NCBI GenBank assembly: GCA_019694835.1
Contig: JAIBBE010000201.1
Span: forward strand, 1 to 7,070
DNA length: 7,070 bases
Direction: 5' to 3'
Source of the DNA: Fimbriimonadaceae bacterium
GTDB taxonomy: Bacteria > Armatimonadota > Fimbriimonadia > Fimbriimonadales > Fimbriimonadaceae
Shown here: one piece after another, positions 1 to 6,655 of the stretch
How positions within the stretch are numbered: the first letter of the stretch is position 1
Layout of the letters: each line of letters starts with the position of its first letter
The notes under the pieces: generated by a model
The model's database searches: none
Seen by the model: only the letters and a program-made list of their open reading frames with translations
Told to the model about the DNA's origin: nothing
Program-made: the position numbers and the translations under genes

Positions 1-32
1 TAAAGGCAGACAAGATCGAGGCACTTCGTTAG
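1..32 (+). CDS. C-terminal tail of an upstream gene (partial, tentative)
   Basis: Reading from base 3 gives K-A-D-K-I-E-A-L-R followed by TAG at 30-32. This looks like the charged, helical end of a protein that begins outside the window. Only nine codons are visible, so no function can be assigned and the frame could be open by chance. If real, it ends 38 bases before the next start codon and could be in one operon with the secreted protein that follows. Confidence 0.3.
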   Translation, partial: KADKIEALR

Positions 33-70
33 CCACGGACGCAAGTCAAAAACAAACTGGGAGATACATT

Positions 71-454
71 ATGGACATGAGAAGGACGCTGGGAACTCTG
101 GCTCTGGCCGCGATCGCGGTGGGAGGAGCCTACGCATGGCAGGGGCACGCCCATGAACATGGCGGTGGAAAGGCAACTCAGATCACTGGACAGGTTGTGG
201 ACATCGCCTGTTTCGTTGGCCACGATAGCTCGGGTGAGAAGCATGCGAAGTGTGCCGAGGCTTGCGCGCGCGCCGGCAACCCGCTCGCGATCTTTGACGG
301 CAAGCAGATTTACTTGCCTGTCTCGATGAACCACAAGAACCCAAACGAGAAGCTGATGTCCTTCATCGAGAAGAAGGTTCGAGTAACCGGCACAGTCCTG
401 GAGAAGGCCGGTCTCAAGGGGATCGCAATCGAGAAGGTGGAAGCCGCCCAATAG
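71..454 (+). CDS. Small secreted His/Cys protein of a copper-resistance cluster
   Basis: A 127-residue protein. Residues 1-22 form a signal peptide (basic M-R-R, a hydrophobic stretch, and a likely cleavage site after A-Y-A at 20-22), so it should act outside the cytoplasmic membrane. The mature N-terminus has a His cluster (H26, H28, H30). The core has Cys47 in V-V-D-I-A-C-F, His51, His58 and Cys61/Cys65 (K-C-A-E-A-C), then alternating beta-like segments ending V-R-V-T-G-T-V and G-I-A-I-E-K-V. I recognise this as a small OB-like secreted family with conserved Cys/His seen near heavy-metal genes, but cannot name it. Metal binding is inferred from the residues and from the copper ATPase 105 bases downstream. 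ATG 71 is chosen because GGGAG (59-63) lies 7 bases upstream. The internal ATG at 77 would also keep the signal peptide. Confidence 0.85.
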   Translation: MDMRRTLGTLALAAIAVGGAYAWQGHAHEHGGGKATQITGQVVDIACFVGHDSSGEKHAKCAEACARAGNPLAIFDGKQIYLPVSMNHKNPNEKLMSFIEKKVRVTGTVLEKAGLKGIAIEKVEAAQ

Positions 455-559
455 CCACTCGAACCACCCATCTCAATCCACTGTGGAATGCCCGCCGTGT
501 GGAGTAGATACGGCTGGCCGGGCCTGCAATGAGTCAACCGACGCTATGGAGGTTGTTGT

Positions 560-3031
560 ATGAGCCACGAGGCAGCAGGACACGAAGGCCATCATCATGG
601 CGGCCAGCCGGACAAGCCAGTGCGCGATCCAGTATGCGGAATGGACGTTGATCCGAGGTCCACGTCGCACACGGACTCGTACGCCGGACGAACGTACTCT
701 TTCTGCAGCCAACACTGTTTGTCGAAATTCCAAAGCGATCCGAAGCTGTATGTTAAGCAGCAATCGCCGCCTACGGAGGAGGGACGGCCACACACTGCGG
801 CAGCTGAGGACGAGTACACGTGTCCGATGCATCCCGAGGTACGGCAGCAAGGGCCCGGTGCGTGCCCGAAGTGTGGGATGGCCCTGGAACCAGTTACGCC
901 GCCGGCGGCCACGCGCACAGAGTACGTGTGCCCCATGCATCCGGAAATCGTGCGCAGTGAGCCAGGTAGTTGTCCGATATGTGGCATGGCTCTGGAGCCC
1001 AAGACGATTTCGGCAGGCGACGAACCGAATCCCGAACTGGCCGATATGAAGCAGCGCTTCTGGGTTAGCGTTGCCCTCACTATCCCGGTAGTGATCGCCG
1101 CGATGGGCGACATGATCCCCGGACAACCGCTACAGCAACTGGCTTCCAAGCGGACCTGGACGTGGTTCGAACTCATCCTCAGCAGCCCTGTGATCCTTTG
1201 GGGAGGCTGGCCATTCTTTGTCCGCGGCTGGCAATCGATTCTGAATCGTAGCCTGAACATGTTTACGCTCATCGGCTTGGGCGTGTCGGTCGCTTACGTA
1301 TACAGTCTCATCGCAGCTTTAGTGCCCGGAGTATTCCCGGCGACTTTCCGCGATGATGGTGGCAACGTGGCAGTCTACTTCGAGGCCGCCGCTGTCATTG
1401 TCACGCTGGTTCTTCTAGGTCAGGTGCTGGAGCTGAGGGCTCGTAGCCAGACCGGCGCAGCCGTCAAAGCCCTTCTTGGCCTTACTCCGAAGACCGCCCG
1501 CCTGGTTCGAGACGACGGTTCGGAAGTGGATGTCCCGTTGGACCAGGTGCAGGTTGGCGCTCGCCTCCGAGTCCGGCCGGGAGAGAAGGTACCGGTGGAC
1601 GGCGTGGTCGAGGGGGGTACGAGCAGCATAGATGAATCAATGATCACCGGCGAACCGATCCCGGTCGAAAAGGCTGCCGGCGATCGGGTCACGGGCGCTA
1701 CGCTGAATGGCACCGGTACGCTGGTGATGCGGGCCGACCGCGTCGGTTCGGAGACGCTGCTGGCTCAGATCGTGCGAATGGTGTCCGAAGCTCAGCGCAG
1801 CCGTGCACCGATTCAGAAGCTGGCTGATCAGGTGGCCGGGTACTTCGTGCCCATCGTGATAGGTGTCTCCATCCTTACATTTGTCATCTGGGCGTCTGTT
1901 GGACCACAGCCGCGTATGGCTCATGCTTTGATCGCCGCTGTGGCGGTCCTGATTATCGCCTGCCCCTGCGCTCTGGGACTGGCGACACCAATGTCCATCA
2001 TGGTGGCGACCGGCAAAGGCGCGACGATGGGCGTGCTATTCAAGAACGCCGAAGCTATCGAGTTCATGCGTAAAGTGGACACTCTGGTGGTGGACAAAAC
2101 CGGGACGCTCACCGAGGGCAAGCCCAAATTGGTCGCGGTGAAGCCCGCTCCCGGCTTCGATGAAGCGCGCTTGCTGCAATTGGCGGCGAGTCTCGAACGC
2201 GCCAGTGAACACCCCCTTGCTGCTGCCATCGTAGCGGGAGCGGAGGCGCGCGGCGTTGCGTTTCTCGCCGCCGAAAGCTTTGAATCCGTGACGGGCAAGG
2301 GCGTCAAAGCACGGCTGGAAGGGCAGGGCGTGCTCCTCGGCAACGGTCGGCTAATGGAAGACTCAGGGGTTAGTCCGGCAGGCCTCGCCTCGGAGGCCGA
2401 ATCGATGCGCGCGGACGGCCAAACCGTCATGTTCGTCGCTGTGGACGGAAAACTCGCCGGGCTGATCGGTGTCGCGGACCCGATCAAGGCGACCACGGCG
2501 GAAGCCATTCGGCAGTTGCACGAAGAGAACATCCGAATCGTCATGTTGACCGGGGATAGTCGAACGACGGCGCAGGCGGTGGCCAGCAAGCTGGGAATCG
2601 ACGATGTGATTGCCGAGGTGCTGCCGCAAGACAAAAGCAACGCAGTTGGGCGGCTTCAGAACGAGGGCCGGTTCGTGGCCATGGCAGGCGACGGCATCAA
2701 CGACGCACCAGCTCTGGCGAAGGCCCAGATCGGGATTGCCATGGGAACAGGTACTGACGTGGCGATGGAGAGCGCAGGCGTGACCCTCGTCAAAGGTGAC
2801 CTCGGGGGCATCGTCCGGGCGCGACGTTTGAGCCGCGCCACGATGCGAAACATCAAGCAGAACCTGTTCTTCGCCTTCGTCTACAACGCTCTCGGAGTGC
2901 CCATCGCGGCCGGAGTGCTCTACCCCGTCTTTGGATTGCTGTTGAGCCCGATGATCGCGGCGGCCGCCATGAGTTTCAGCTCCGTCTCAGTGGTCGGCAA
3001 TGCCTTGCGCCTCCGACGAGCAGAGGCGTGA
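560..3031 (+). CDS. copA: Cu+-type P1B-ATPase with YHS and two heavy-metal-binding domains
   Basis: An intact 823-residue ATP-driven copper (possibly silver) exporter of the inner membrane. The N-terminus is His-rich (H3, H8, H11-H13). A YHS domain follows (residues 22-65: D-P-V-C26-G-M, C49, C53). Then come two short heavy-metal-binding domains, each CPMHP plus CPxCGM (86-111 and 122-147), in place of the usual ferredoxin-like HMA domains. The catalytic core is complete: TGE (363-365), membrane CPC (468-470), DKTGT with phosphorylated Asp512, the nucleotide-domain HP (551-552) and GDGINDAP (710-717). The last two helices carry Y775-N776 and M804-S-F-S-S808, the signature of the Cu+/Ag+ class P1B-1. 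Helices can be seen near 168-185, 203-222, 234-256, 271-291, 428-446, 455-480, 768-788 and 792-813. ATG 560 has GGAGG (548-552) 7 bases upstream. The symbol is by class; Cu versus Ag preference cannot be read from the sequence. Confidence 0.96.
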   Translation: MSHEAAGHEGHHHGGQPDKPVRDPVCGMDVDPRSTSHTDSYAGRTYSFCSQHCLSKFQSDPKLYVKQQSPPTEEGRPHTAAAEDEYTCPMHPEVRQQGPGACPKCGMALEPVTPPAATRTEYVCPMHPEIVRSEPGSCPICGMALEPKTISAGDEPNPELADMKQRFWVSVALTIPVVIAAMGDMIPGQPLQQLASKRTWTWFELILSSPVILWGGWPFFVRGWQSILNRSLNMFTLIGLGVSVAYVYSLIAALVPGVFPATFRDDGGNVAVYFEAAAVIVTLVLLGQVLELRARSQTGAAVKALLGLTPKTARLVRDDGSEVDVPLDQVQVGARLRVRPGEKVPVDGVVEGGTSSIDESMITGEPIPVEKAAGDRVTGATLNGTGTLVMRADRVGSETLLAQIVRMVSEAQRSRAPIQKLADQVAGYFVPIVIGVSILTFVIWASVGPQPRMAHALIAAVAVLIIACPCALGLATPMSIMVATGKGATMGVLFKNAEAIEFMRKVDTLVVDKTGTLTEGKPKLVAVKPAPGFDEARLLQLAASLERASEHPLAAAIVAGAEARGVAFLAAESFESVTGKGVKARLEGQGVLLGNGRLMEDSGVSPAGLASEAESMRADGQTVMFVAVDGKLAGLIGVADPIKATTAEAIRQLHEENIRIVMLTGDSRTTAQAVASKLGIDDVIAEVLPQDKSNAVGRLQNEGRFVAMAGDGINDAPALAKAQIGIAMGTGTDVAMESAGVTLVKGDLGGIVRARRLSRATMRNIKQNLFFAFVYNALGVPIAAGVLYPVFGLLLSPMIAAAAMSFSSVSVVGNALRLRRAEA

Positions 3032-3118
3032 GCCATCCATTTCCGCTTGGGAGAACACCGTGCCCCTATGGGAGCCGCAAAGACTTGGTCACGTCTGGCC
3101 GCCCGGAGAAGACTCTCA

Positions 3119-3136
3119 GTAGCAGCACGCTGCTAT
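3119..3136. terminator. Weak hairpin between convergent genes
   Basis: TAGCAG (3120-3125) and CTGCTA (3130-3135) form a 6-bp stem around a 4-base loop, with a further G-T pair outside. It sits at the convergent junction, 88 bases after the ATPase stop, and includes the stop codon of the NosL-like gene on the other strand. There is no T-tract on either side, so a termination role is only suggested by its position. Confidence 0.25.
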
Positions 3137-3624
3137 CGCTGAAACGCCGAGGCGAAGTCGGAGAACCTGTCAACTTGGCCTCCATGTTCGGCTACGAAAA
3201 TTTGGGCGGTCTTCATATCACGGAAGGCGAGAATGCTCGGGGAGCATCGGTCGAAGTGAGCGTGCACTGGCTGTTTGTCAGGAGAAATGACCGCCTCGTG
3301 ACGGGTGCAGGGGTTGATATCGCTGTTTTGCACGATGTACGACTCCGAAGGGACTAGGGCGCCGCCTCCCATGTAGTCGGTCAGCTGCGTGACCTGAACC
3401 GGCTTGCCAGCCTGTTGATGTTCAGATAAGGCGCAGGCGGGACAGCAGTAATAGCCGCGCTTGCCATTGATCGACGCTATGGTTCGCGAGTGGTCGTGGA
3501 CTGGGCGGGAACAGGCGCGACAAGTTTGATGCTCCCGCTGGGCAACGTAGCGCCAACCGGAGTAGCCAAGGCCGGTGAGCGCAAGAACTGAAACGAATGT
3601 GACAGCGACGGACCTTCGGTTCAT
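3133..3624 (-). CDS. Membrane-anchored NosL-like metal-binding protein
   Basis: A 163-residue protein convergent with the copper ATPase. Residues 6-22 are a single hydrophobic segment after M-N-R-R, an uncleaved anchor or signal peptide that places the rest in the periplasm. C35-R-A-C38 is followed by H43 and H45, then a compact C60-C-P-A-C64. The C-terminal half has M-G-G-G (85-88), S-Y-I-V, C106 with H109, the D-R-C127-S-P segment and an ending like F-x-x-x-H-G-G-x-V-x-R-F (143-154). That ending is typical of NosL, a lipoprotein that delivers Cu(I) to nitrous oxide reductase. No lipobox is present and no nos genes are nearby, so a general copper-chaperone role is more likely here (inference). 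ATG 3624 is preferred over an in-frame TTG at 3645 because AGGGGA (3634-3639) lies 9 bases upstream of it. Confidence 0.8.
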   Translation of the reverse strand: MNRRSVAVTFVSVLALTGLGYSGWRYVAQREHQTCRACSRPVHDHSRTIASINGKRGYYCCPACALSEHQQAGKPVQVTQLTDYMGGGALVPSESYIVQNSDINPCTRHEAVISPDKQPVHAHFDRCSPSILAFRDMKTAQIFVAEHGGQVDRFSDFASAFQR

Positions 3625-3984
3625 AGCCGCCTGTCCCCTGAGCAAATGCTACATCCGAAGGAATCGCACCACAAGCGGGGCGCGCTGTGACCGCTGGAAG
3701 TGGCCCGAACGACTAAATACCCGCACTTCGTTACTACAGACTCACCGGAATCTAGGACCCCAGGTGGCTGGTCGGTCACCCGGGCGCACACTCGGTGCGG
3801 ATGCCCAATACTCTCCACCGGCTGCTCCTGTTGAGGCATTGGATCGTCGAAACGATCGCTGCGACGTTCGCAAACTCTTGAATCTAAGCACCCTAAGTTC
3901 TGCAGCCGGTTTGGACGTGGACTTGCACTACTCAGGGTGTCACGGCTCACCAAGTTGCTGAACCAGACGAAAGGAGATCTGAAG
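3625..3984. other. Divergent intergenic region with paired palindromes
   Basis: This stretch separates the minus-strand NosL-like gene from the plus-strand secreted helical protein and must hold both promoters. I could not find a convincing -35/-10 pair. One weak minus-strand candidate is TTGTGG and TAGCAT with 17 bases between, just upstream of the NosL-like gene. The clearest structure is a pair of adjacent palindromes at 3842-3857 and 3861-3871, listed separately. No conserved coding sequence is seen in any frame. Confidence 0.5.
3842..3871. promoter_or_regulatory. Two adjacent palindromes, possible operator
   Basis: GATCGT (3842-3847) and ACGATC (3852-3857) form a perfect 6-bp inverted repeat around CGAA. 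Three bases later GCGA (3861-3864) and TCGC (3868-3871) form a second one. They lie 114-143 bases upstream of the secreted protein's start, inside a divergent intergenic region, where a regulator site would be expected. They do not match the CueR or CopY operators as I know them, and no regulator gene is in the window. Confidence 0.25.
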
Positions 3985-4392
3985 ATGAAACGATCAAACA
4001 AGCGGTGGTTCCGAACGGTAGCCTCCGTCTTCCTCTTTGCGCTCACCCTGACCATCGCCAGCGGAACGGCCTCGGCTATTGAACCCGAGGGGGCGATGAA
4101 GTCAAAGGAAGTGAAGGCTCTGGTGGCGAACGCGAAAACACCGGCTGATCACATGAAGCTGGCTCGGCATTTCAACGCGATGGCAGAGAAGCATGAGGCG
4201 GAAGCGCTGGAGCATGAAGCGCTGGTTGTTGAGTACACGCGGAACCCGAGGATGGGTTCTTCAAAGACTCCGATGTCGCCGAATTCGGCAGAACACTGCA
4301 AGTACTTCGCCGAACACTGCCGCAAGGCGGCCAAGGAGATGCGCGCCATGGCCGCGAACCATGAGGCCATGGCGAAGGATGCCGGGAAGTAG
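3985..4392 (+). CDS. Secreted helical His/Cys protein near copper genes
   Basis: A 135-residue protein with a clear signal peptide: K-R-S-N-K-R, a hydrophobic core at about 11-24, and cleavage after A-S-A (29-31). The mature part is almost entirely predicted helix, with charged repeats such as A-E-K-H-E-A-E-A-L-E-H-E-A. His residues at 56, 62, 70 and 77, then H104-C105 and H111-C112 seven residues apart, and H126 make a plausible metal-binding face on a helical hairpin. I recall similar short secreted proteins beside heavy-metal genes in soil bacteria, but cannot give a family name. Copper or silver binding in the periplasm is inference. ATG 3985 is chosen over the longer frame from 3937 because AAAGGAG (3970-3976) lies 8 bases upstream and the signal peptide starts there. 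A terminator follows at 4466. Confidence 0.82.
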   Translation: MKRSNKRWFRTVASVFLFALTLTIASGTASAIEPEGAMKSKEVKALVANAKTPADHMKLARHFNAMAEKHEAEALEHEALVVEYTRNPRMGSSKTPMSPNSAEHCKYFAEHCRKAAKEMRAMAANHEAMAKDAGK

Positions 4393-4465
4393 CGGCTCCG
4401 CTATCCTTGGCGAGGTCGGCAGCAGTCGTCGGAGCTACGATCAGACAAGCGTTTGAAAGACCTGT

Positions 4466-4507
4466 ATCGCACCGGTGCCGTAAGGGTTGCCGGTGCGATT
4501 ACGTTTT
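4466..4507 (+). terminator. Intrinsic terminator of the secreted helical protein gene
   Basis: ATCGCACCGG (4466-4475) pairs perfectly with CCGGTGCGAT (4490-4499), giving a 10-bp GC-rich stem with a 14-base loop. T-A-C-G and then TTTT (4504-4507) follow. The hairpin starts 74 bases after the stop at 4392 and closes that transcription unit. The T-tract is short and set off by three bases, so efficiency may be moderate. Confidence 0.7.
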
Positions 4508-4527
4508 GACGCGGTGAGGAGCGCACC

Positions 4528-4713
4528 ATTCAGACTGGCGAAACAGCCAATGGCAAGCCCATCGTCGTTGTACAGCACCCGCACGCTTTGCTCATGGAGC
4601 TGGGCATCCACTGCGCGCCCTATCGGGAAACCGCGGAAGAGATCGGACGGTTAGGTGGCTCCTCACAGGACGCTTCTTTATTCCTTGTCAGCGCGCTTGA
4701 GACTTGTGATTGA
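4528..4713 (+). CDS. Unrecognised short reading frame upstream of methyltransferase
   Basis: The frame is open from 4510 to TGA 4711-4713 and reads like real protein: I-V-V-V-Q-H-P-H-A-L-L, then M-E-L-G-I-H-C-A-P-Y-R-E-T-A-E-E-I, ending S-A-L-E-T-C-D. There is no ATG, GTG or TTG near the front. GAGGAG (4516-4521) lies 6 bases before an ATT at 4528 (61 residues), a rare start codon. The first ATG in frame is at 4594 (39 residues). It may therefore be a gene with an unusual start or the remnant of a longer one. It ends 12 bases before the methyltransferase start, and its TGA overlaps that gene's Shine-Dalgarno, so translational coupling is likely. I do not recognise the family. Confidence 0.35.
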   Translation: MQTGETANGKPIVVVQHPHALLMELGIHCAPYRETAEEIGRLGGSSQDASLFLVSALETCD

Positions 4714-4725
4714 GGGGATTCCAGT

Positions 4726-5465
4726 TTGGAAGCGAACCGTATGAGATCGGACGCAGAGGGTCTCCGCGAGAGCGTTCGGGAAGCGTATAGAGCCGCGGCC
4801 ACCAATCCGGATGGCAAGCACCCCTTTCCTGTTGGAGCGGCCTTCGCACTCAGAGTGGGGTATCCACCCGAATGGCTGGAACAATTACCTTCTGAATCGG
4901 CCAACTTCTTTGCGGGCGTCTCAAACGTATCGCTGTGGGCTCCAATCCAAGAAGGAATGCTAGTTGTTGACCTCGGCTGCGGCGCAGGGCTGGACAGCAT
5001 CATCGCTGCTCAGCGAGCGGGCAATCGGGGGCTAGTCGTTGGTTTCGATTTCAGCGGTGAAATGCTACAGCGGACTCGCGCTGCCGCCACCGGAGCAAAA
5101 AGCGAAACCCTGAATTCCTGCGCTCACCAGCGGAACCGCTTCCGTGACGAGTGCTTCCGTAGATTCCGTACTCGTGAATGGGATCTTCAACCTGAACCCG
5201 CACCGGCGAGAGATCTTTCGGGGACTCGCACAGATCCTAAAGCCCGAGGCCGAGGTTTTCGGAGCCGAACTGATCGTGAACACGACCTTGTCGAAGTCAG
5301 ATCGCGAGCTGGTTCTCGTGAATCGCAGGAGCCAAGGATGCGGGTGCATTACTGGAGGAGTCTCACGGGGCTGGATTTCGCGTGTCCAGAATCGTGCGCT
5401 CGTTACGAAACGCAAGGACCAAGAATCCAGCCGTGGTCGCGGCCGAATTCAGCGTAGCTCGATGA
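4726..5465 (+). pseudogene. Class I SAM-dependent methyltransferase, three frameshifts and an in-frame TGA
   Basis: Related to arsenite-methyltransferase-like proteins. The start is TTG 4726 with AGGGGA (4713-4718) 7 bases upstream; ATG 4741 is the alternative. Frame 1 carries H-P-F-P-V-G, F-A-G-V-S-N-V-S, motif I V-V-D-L-G-C-G-A-G-L-D-S (residues 80-91) and acidic D108. Family sequence then moves to a second frame (N-P-E-F-L-R-S-P-A-E-P-L-P, 5106-5144), to a third (V-D-S-V-L-V-N-G-I-F-N-L-N-P, with I-L-K-P and A-E-L-I), and back to the second from TGG 5310 to TGA 5463-5465. The implied lesions are one base missing in the A-run 5097-5101, one G missing at 5144 and one extra base near 5309. 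The repaired product would be about 246 residues, normal for the family. An in-frame TGA (5319-5321) lies in W-F-S-*-I-A-G-A. A decayed gene is most likely. Sequencing error is possible, though the long ATPase gene is clean. Confidence 0.75.
5319..5355 (+). promoter_or_regulatory. Candidate selenocysteine TGA with bacterial SECIS-like hairpin
   Basis: After TGA (5319-5321), ATGC (5338-5341) and GCAT (5346-5349) pair around a GGGT loop (5342-5345). A G-U pair extends this, and beyond a 2x2 mismatch CCA (5332-5334) pairs with TGG (5353-5355). The loop begins 20 bases after the TGA and has G at its first two positions. This fits the published description of bacterial SECIS elements (loop 16-37 nt downstream, G in the first two loop positions). 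The hairpin is small and such fits can occur by chance. The TGA could also be a nonsense mutation of a Cys codon in a dying gene. Confidence 0.35.
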
Positions 5466-5617
5466 ACTCCAGCGTTCGACAATTGACGCGGCTTCCGAAT
5501 CTGGCCGAGCTAACCACAACCGGATCGGAGTGGGCTCAACACCGTCTCACCTCATTACGTTGACGTGCTGGGAAGACGCCACCGGCGCCATGTACTGACG
5601 ATCCCTGAAGGAGAGTG

Positions 5618-6256
5618 TCATAGGCCGCTTATGTAGGCGATTACCGCATCGACCTCATGCCGCTTGAGGAACTGGCCGCGAACAAGGACCTCTCGATCGT
5701 TGAGCTCGCCGATGCGCAGCTTTGCTCGAATCTCCGCAGCGGTGAAGCGGTTGCCGATGCCCACCAGCGGCTTCACGTCCTCGCAGATGTCGAGAGCACC
5801 ATCCGCCCCATGACAGCGGGCGCAGGAGCCTTCAAAGACGCCCTTGCCTTCCTGCCAAACCTTAACGAACACGGCTAGATGCGAGCCCGTCAACACTTGG
5901 CCTGCAAGGATGCGGCGCACCACACCGCTAGAGTCGATCAGGATGGTCCACGACCGAGCAGGGCCGAGCAGTCGCCGGTCTTGGTCCGTATTCCCTTGCA
6001 AGAAGAGCACGACCACATCAAGTGGTTCAAGCTGACGGCAGGCGTCATCACGGACCTCCACCGTCAGCAGGCCGCCCTGGGCCTGCGCTAACAGGATGGC
6101 GACCCTCTTCTGGCGGTTGTCGGCGAGGCGCACCGCAGTCCCCCTGCAGTCCTTCGCGTCAAGTTCCGGTGCCCGCACGCCAAGCTTCACCTCCGCGCCC
6201 TGCAGCAACGCGCAGTTCAGCAGGGCAAATCTTATCCACGAGATCCGGATGCGCAT
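5618..6256 (-). CDS. Secreted redoxin-like/cytochrome c fusion protein
   Basis: A 212-residue protein. Residues 1-21 resemble a signal peptide (M-R-I-R-I-S, hydrophobic to about 19, cleavage near G-A). Residues 26-125 follow a redoxin/TlpA pattern: R-A-P-E-L-D opening, a beta strand R-V-A-I-L-L-A, then V-V-V-L-F-L and W-T-I-L-I-D-S-S-G-V-V-R-R. The place where the catalytic cysteine(s) would sit reads A-Q-A-Q-G-G. Residues 134-212 are a monohaem cytochrome c with haem site C145-A-R-C148-H149 and final helix E-V-D-A-V-I-A-Y-I. No methionine occurs after M1, so the usual Met axial ligand is absent; H200 is a possible replacement. It is probably a periplasmic electron-transfer protein. ATG 6256 has GGGAAGGG (6267-6274) 10 bases upstream. 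It converges with the methyltransferase locus across about 150 bases in which I see nothing. Confidence 0.85.
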   Translation of the reverse strand: MRIRISWIRFALLNCALLQGAEVKLGVRAPELDAKDCRGTAVRLADNRQKRVAILLAQAQGGLLTVEVRDDACRQLEPLDVVVLFLQGNTDQDRRLLGPARSWTILIDSSGVVRRILAGQVLTGSHLAVFVKVWQEGKGVFEGSCARCHGADGALDICEDVKPLVGIGNRFTAAEIRAKLRIGELNDREVLVRGQFLKRHEVDAVIAYISGL

Positions 6257-6318
6257 AGCCTAAATACCCTTCCCATTATCGCGCCAGCGTCCTCAGAGGA
6301 TGCGATCTGCCCGCAGTC

Positions 6319-6377
6319 GGTTCGGCATCACGGTACTCACCGAGAATCGCAACGGTGAGCTGACGAGATGCCGAGCC
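6319..6377. repeat. 59-nt two-tier inverted repeat (stem-loop)
   Basis: The outer stem is TCGGCATC (6322-6329) with GATGCCGA (6367-6374), extended by a T-G wobble and two G-C pairs to 6319/6377. The inner stem is CTCACCG (6336-6342) with CGGTGAG (6353-6359), closing a 10-base loop. A 6/7-base internal loop joins the two. There is no T-tract, so it is not an ordinary terminator. It lies 63 bases upstream of the cytochrome-fusion start codon. It could be a leader structure, a small palindromic repeat element or a protein-binding site. The pairing is direct observation; the role is unknown. Confidence 0.55.
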
Positions 6378-6517
6378 AAAGTATCAACAAGTAGCTTTGG
6401 GTATTGAGAAGCGGAAGATAAGATGACTCGAGAAGGAGATTTCCCGAATGGACCGAGCGACGCGCAGGCCAACACGAACGGAGGCAGCGTTCTGCCGCCG
6501 TGTCCCCGAGAGTCGAT

Positions 6518-6543
6518 CTGTCCCAAAACTGTGCCAAAACCCC
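6518..6543 (+). repeat. Direct repeat CTGTGCCAAAACCCC, copies 1 and 2
   Basis: A variant copy CTGTCCCAAAAC (6518-6529) runs directly into an exact copy CTGTGCCAAAACCCC (6529-6543). The same unit recurs in the same orientation at 6768 and 6798, on the other side of the tRNA fragment. Repeats of this size flanking a tRNA-borne core resemble integrase arm-binding sites, but that is inference. Confidence 0.65.
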
Positions 6544-6655
6544 ATCTGATTGGGTGCCTTGAGGTTACTGACCGAGCGAGAGCAGATTCCCCAAGTTGTT
6601 GAAAACATAGCAATCAGTATAGAGCCATTGGAAGGTTTGGAGCCGGTACCTGTAC

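Larger units (their letters stand above)
6257..6655. other. Intergenic region, island end
   Basis: No supported gene lies here. The cytochrome-fusion gene's upstream signals are at the left end, including GATAAT on the minus strand (6275-6280), a -10-like hexamer without a clear -35. The region also holds the large stem-loop 6319-6377 and the first two copies of the CTGTGCCAAAACCC repeat. Short reading frames here lack ribosome sites and recognisable motifs. Confidence 0.5.

Noticed and set aside
490..523. Possible hairpin between the first secreted protein gene and the ATPase gene
   Set aside because: GCCGT/ACGGC (494-498, 510-514) with an outer GCCC/GGGC is short, has a five-base bulge and no T-tract. 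It is not enough to call an attenuator or terminator.
3028..3357. 109-codon plus-strand frame starting at GTG overlapping the ATPase stop
   Set aside because: The GTGA overlap looks like coupling, but no ribosome site is well placed. The product shows no motif, and most of it is antisense to the NosL-like gene, which has strong Cys motifs, an anchor and a good ribosome site.
3621..4055. 144-codon minus-strand frame across the divergent intergenic region
   Set aside because: It overlaps the starts of both real genes, lacks a ribosome site and recognisable motifs, and has an Arg/Ser-rich shadow-like composition.
6319..6377. Integron attC site
   Set aside because: The size and two-tier pairing are suggestive, but the core-site consensus GTTRRRY and its partner are absent, and no cassette structure is seen.
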